Under the pieces are notes generated by a model. The model did no database searches and was not told where the DNA came from. It saw only the letters and a program-made list of their open reading frames with translations. 64,000 nucleotides of DNA, from NCBI RefSeq assembly GCF_028554725.1, contig NC_071671.1, positions 14,941,501-15,005,500 of the forward strand. The letters run 5' to 3'. Position numbers and translations under genes: made by a program. Below, piece after piece: positions 60,674 to 64,000 of the stretch (position 1 is its first letter; the number at the start of each line of letters is the position of its first letter). This stretch comes from Zeugodacus cucurbitae. Taxonomy: Eukaryota > Arthropoda > Insecta > Diptera > Tephritidae.

Positions 60674-60970
60674 ATGGGTAATAGTTTTATTGCATATCGA
60701 CTAACTAAAATGGCTAGTCAGTTGACCGAGCTTTTGACGGTCACAGTGGAGAACCTGAAGGCGTTTAGCCGTCTGACTCTAACATATAGCGGTATGGAGT
60801 GGAATACTGCGACGATTGAAAGTTTTAATAGTGGAATAGTAAAACTGAAGTGTAAAGAGACTCTTGACTTATTGTGTAGTGGAAGATTGTGGGTTCAGAG
60901 GCTCGCTGGAGTATTTGTATTAGACGAAATATCGACACTTTGCTGTTTGATTTCCTGTACAACGGACTGA
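60674..60970 (+). CDS. Hypothetical protein of 98 residues, or a first exon
   Basis: ATG in context GGCGAAATGGG follows a UTR-like leader. The frame reads MGNSFIAYRLTKMASQLTE, then LLTVTVENLKAFSRLTL, with mixed composition to a TGA. A glycine at position 2 would allow N-myristoylation, but the motif is not a perfect match. No donor of good quality is seen inside, and no domain is recognised. Confidence 0.3.
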   Translation: MGNSFIAYRLTKMASQLTELLTVTVENLKAFSRLTLTYSGMEWNTATIESFNSGIVKLKCKETLDLLCSGRLWVQRLAGVFVLDEISTLCCLISCTTD

Positions 60971-61567
60971 ATATCTTTAGTGCGGACCGGCCTCTTTCCA
61001 CTTATTTTATTGTCTCCGAACCCGTTTGTCTTTACAAAGCTCGCAATTCTCCAATAACAATCCAACAAATGTATCTACATCCAACCATTCATTCATCTTT
61101 ATGAACATGGGCTTCAAGTTGCTTTATTTGTCTTTCAAGTCTGTTCAGCTCAGCCCGTCTCTGCCCAACTCTTGGGCTACATATGTAGCCAACAACTTTA
61201 GTACGCCAATTAAATGAGCCTCTCTCAGGCGCTTAACCCATTTGGAGTGTGGCGCTTTCCTTGAGTAATTCCTCCAGCGAAAAGCATTCACCTGAAGAGT
61301 GTAGGCAGGGGCACATAAAGACAATGATTATGACTCCTATGGCCGCCAACTTGGACTTGGCAATATCCAGTGTTTAATGAATTAATTTGCAGTTTTTGTA
61401 CTACTGCTGATGAATGCCACATAAACAAGTAGCAAACGCGACGTGCAACGAATTGTGGCAATGTAGTTTCAATGGTCTTCCCTTACAACGTATTTCATTA
61501 AGAATAAAATCGAAGTATATACATATATATGCATGTAAATAAAAGCTAGATATATCTTTCGTTTGTA
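60971..61567. other. No gene seen
   Basis: Short plus-strand frames overlap the previous ORF and have no motif. Confidence 0.45.
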
Positions 61568-62953
61568 CCTCATACAAATATTTATATGTGCATTTTGGTT
61601 ATTGTTTATATTTCTTGTACAATGTTATTTTTTGAATTTCGGTAAATGTAGAATAAAAAGTTAATATTATGCCGTTACTATGCAACGAAAATTCGTTCAT
61701 ACTTTTCTCGTTCGTTGTACTGTTACATTAACAATGTACTTGTGCATTGGGTATTGCATAGTAAATATTTATATGTGCAAATTGAGTTTAGCTGATCTTT
61801 CTTGCTGATGGATTCGCAGCAAAAACTTTTTTTGTTAAAATTTGTTTGCAAAATTATTGTAGGTGCATTAACTTAATGATTTATTAAAATTTTGTTTACA
61901 GTTATTTAACTTTATGTCGAAAATGCCTCGTGGTACTAGTTTATCAGCCGAGGAACAAAGAATAATCATAGGAATGCATGAAAGCGGTTCCGATAAGCAG
62001 CGGTCAAATAAGGGCCATGTTAAGACTGCAAATAACAAGAAATATCATTTTTCCAATTATACACAAAAAACAGTTTCTCAAACACACCTCCATGGTACCT
62101 AAACCAAAGCTAAACAAAGGCACAATAAAGCACATTTGAGGTTTGCAAATAAATACCAATTCTGGGCCGACGAGTAATAGAATCCAGTCTTTAGTGACGA
62201 AAAAAAAATAAAATTGGTCGACACAGATCATTGCAAGAAATATTGGAGAGATTCTGACCAGGAACGACGATCCTGCTACAAGCGATATTTTTGAAGCGGT
62301 ACCTCGATTCCATGGGCTGCATTTTGCAGCAGTGGAAAGCCAGCTACATGTTTTATATCCACTCAAATGAATGCTAATATATTGCAGATCTATTGGACAA
62401 CGAGTTAATAATTGGATAGCATATAACATGACATATCAGCAGGATAATCCACACGAAGAACATCTTTAACGTCCGGGAAATTCCCGTATTACAATGTGCA
62501 GCATTGAGTTCGAACCTAACGATGATCTCTGGGGATCCTCTCTGCTACTAATTTTCAAAACGGAAAGCAGTTTGAGACAGTACGTCACCTTAAATTAGCC
62601 ATAGAGCAAGAATTCGCCAATATTTACATAACTATTCTGCAGTCATTAGTTAATTCTCTGATTAAGCGGCTTAATTTAGTTTTAAAATAGAAGGACAATG
62701 CTACTGACTACTAAAATAAACATTTCTTTCTGTTAAACTCAAATGTATAGGATTTATTGGTAAAAATAGTAAAATGCACATATAAATATTTACTATAAGC
62801 CTAAACTTAAATTATATTTTATACTTATTTTTTTGTTTTTTATATCGTATATAATAGTAATAACAAACCTGCATTCTCAGAATAATTTTGTAATTTTTTA
62901 ATCGTTTAGTTTTTTTGCAAAAAGTTCATGCACATATAATTATTTGTATGAGG
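61568..62953 (+). mobile_element. Decayed Tc3-like Tc1/mariner element
   Basis: The ends are inverted: left CCTCATACAAATATTTATA with TGTGCAT following, right its complement with one mismatch, flanked by TA (61566-61567; 62954-62955). A second perfect 22-bp inverted pair containing AGTAAATATTTATATGTG lies at 61758-61779 and 62775-62796. The element is 1386 bp and holds a broken transposase. Paired terminal and subterminal sites resemble the two transposase-binding sites described for Tc3. Confidence 0.75.
61914..62695 (+). pseudogene. Tc3-like transposase pseudogene
   Basis: ATG at 61914 gives MSKMPRGTSLSAEEQRIII then GMHESGSD, the HTH start of Tc3-type transposases, and degrades after about 60 codons. 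Later fragments in several frames match the catalytic half: LRFANKYQFWADE, a DEKK motif near 62200, RRSCYKRYF, QQDN near 62440, then LRQYVTLKLAIEQEFAN near 62575-62625. Stops and frameshifts separate them, so no active enzyme is made. Confidence 0.75.
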
Positions 62954-64000
62954 TACATATATCAAACATAATTCATACAATTATTAATTCAATTCAACAA
63001 CACGGTATTTGCCCCATAAATGTTCCCATGAGTCGTAAGAATGTGTTTACATAAAAATATGCACTGCGAGATCATTAGTCCTAATATTGATTTTAAACAT
63101 TCCTTGCTATCACGAGCTAATTAAAACTGCTTTAAGAAACCCTTTTAAATTAAATATATTAGTTTTATACATATATACCTATAACCTGGACCATGGACGA
63201 ACTATATGTTTTATTTATTTATGCGTATATATGTTTATATTTATATATTTATACGTATGTCCTAGTTTAAATCAAAACATTTGTGACTATAAAAAATCTT
63301 GAATTATTCTACAAAACAGCTCAAGTTAAAGTATTAATTACCGATAATGAACGGCCCTGTCCTACAAAAGTCTAATTAGACGTCTGATTTTCAACAGCCC
63401 ATATATTTATTTATTTAAATTGCAGTGTGTAACATTGCTCGCATACAGACAGATGACAGCTTCAGGTATTGACAGACATTATTTACGCCTATTCTCCATC
63501 ATTTTTTCATCCTCATTCATATGTGTATCTCAACCTCGCCAGTAGACTCTTTAGGCTTTTCGCAAATGGTGTAGTCCTGCGGAGCGCTATATGCATTGCA
63601 CCGCCGCGACAAAAAGTGTTCCTCGAGAATGCGCTAAAAATCCTCTACGGTACGTCAATTACATAAAGTATGCCTGAAAGTGCTGGAAAAATATGCACAT
63701 AAAGTTAAAGCAGTAAAATACGAGTAGTGGAAAGGAGTGCAGTCTGACAAAGCGGTTGAATTAAATCGTAAGCGGTGTATACGAGACAGCGGAGTAACAT
63801 GCAGATAAATGTAAGTATGAAAACAGGACGCCGGAAAAAGTGTGAGATGCGAGACTGAAGCATGCCCAACTGCTGTGTGAGTCAAATTGTAGGCCTTGTC
63901 GGTAGCTTCTGCTGGAAAGTATAATAAGATAAAGCTCGAAATGGACCATAAAAATAAGTATGATTCCTGAAGAGAATGAAACAGGAACAAGAAATACAAA
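62954..64000. other. No supported gene
   Basis: AT-rich with TATA/ATAT microsatellites at about 63160-63260. The 114-codon minus frame at the right edge (63655-63999) is Phe/Leu/Tyr/Ser-rich with no motif. It may run out of the window, but I cannot support it. Confidence 0.45.

Overview
The window looks like nuclear DNA of a higher fly (Diptera). An acalyptrate such as a tephritid fruit fly fits best, but I cannot fix the genus. The evidence is the very AT-rich sequence full of TATG/ACAT microsatellites, the short 60-80 nt GT-AG introns, an insect-specific DUF1091 gene, and the set of transposons: mariner, a DUF4817-type Tc1/mariner element, PIF/Harbinger and BEL/Pao. There are no bacterial operons, CRISPR arrays, rRNA or recognisable tRNA genes.

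Genes are sparse. The best supported one is a four-exon minus-strand gene at 31083-31895. It encodes a secreted DUF1091 protein of about 195 residues and all its splice phases agree. Next come an acidic minus-strand ORF at 25587-26039, a probable terminal exon at 59788-60063, and a plus-strand 5' exon at 16633-17953 (long leader plus a glycine/acid-rich coding end and a good donor). Weaker single-exon candidates lie at 28356-28426, 34751-34842 and 42156-42252, and weaker ORFs at 11876-12163, 43796-44094 and 60674-60970. A broken exon pair with in-frame stops sits at 36164-36626. The long empty stretches suggest introns of one or more large genes, with the DUF1091 gene possibly nested in one of them.

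Mobile elements by region: a TIR element at 244-1936 interrupted by dispersed repeat family A; a family A copy at 8279-9570 interrupted by a large inverted repeat; a 367-bp MITE at 14273-14639; a GC-rich block of probable mobile origin at 15575-16385; an internally deleted mariner at 18589-19225; a family A copy at 23960-25323 split by a 790-bp PIF/Harbinger derivative (24153-24942, TSD TAA); a BEL/Pao LTR retrotransposon at 46949-52273 (minus strand, TSD AACTA, tRNA-Tyr-type primer site) split by a DUF4817-type element at 49072-49992 (TSD TA); two head-to-head family A copies at 53880-54945 and 55469-56692; and a decayed Tc3-like element at 61568-62953 with paired terminal and subterminal inverted sites.

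The most interesting items are the chimeric, RT-less BEL element carrying gag/protease pieces of two kinds, the Tc3-like two-site terminus, the ORF at 59788-60063 flanked by repeated AGTTACGGC boxes, and the unprocessed broken exon pair at 36164-36626. I see no clear evidence of a wholly new system. All homology calls come from memory and motif reading, with no database search.
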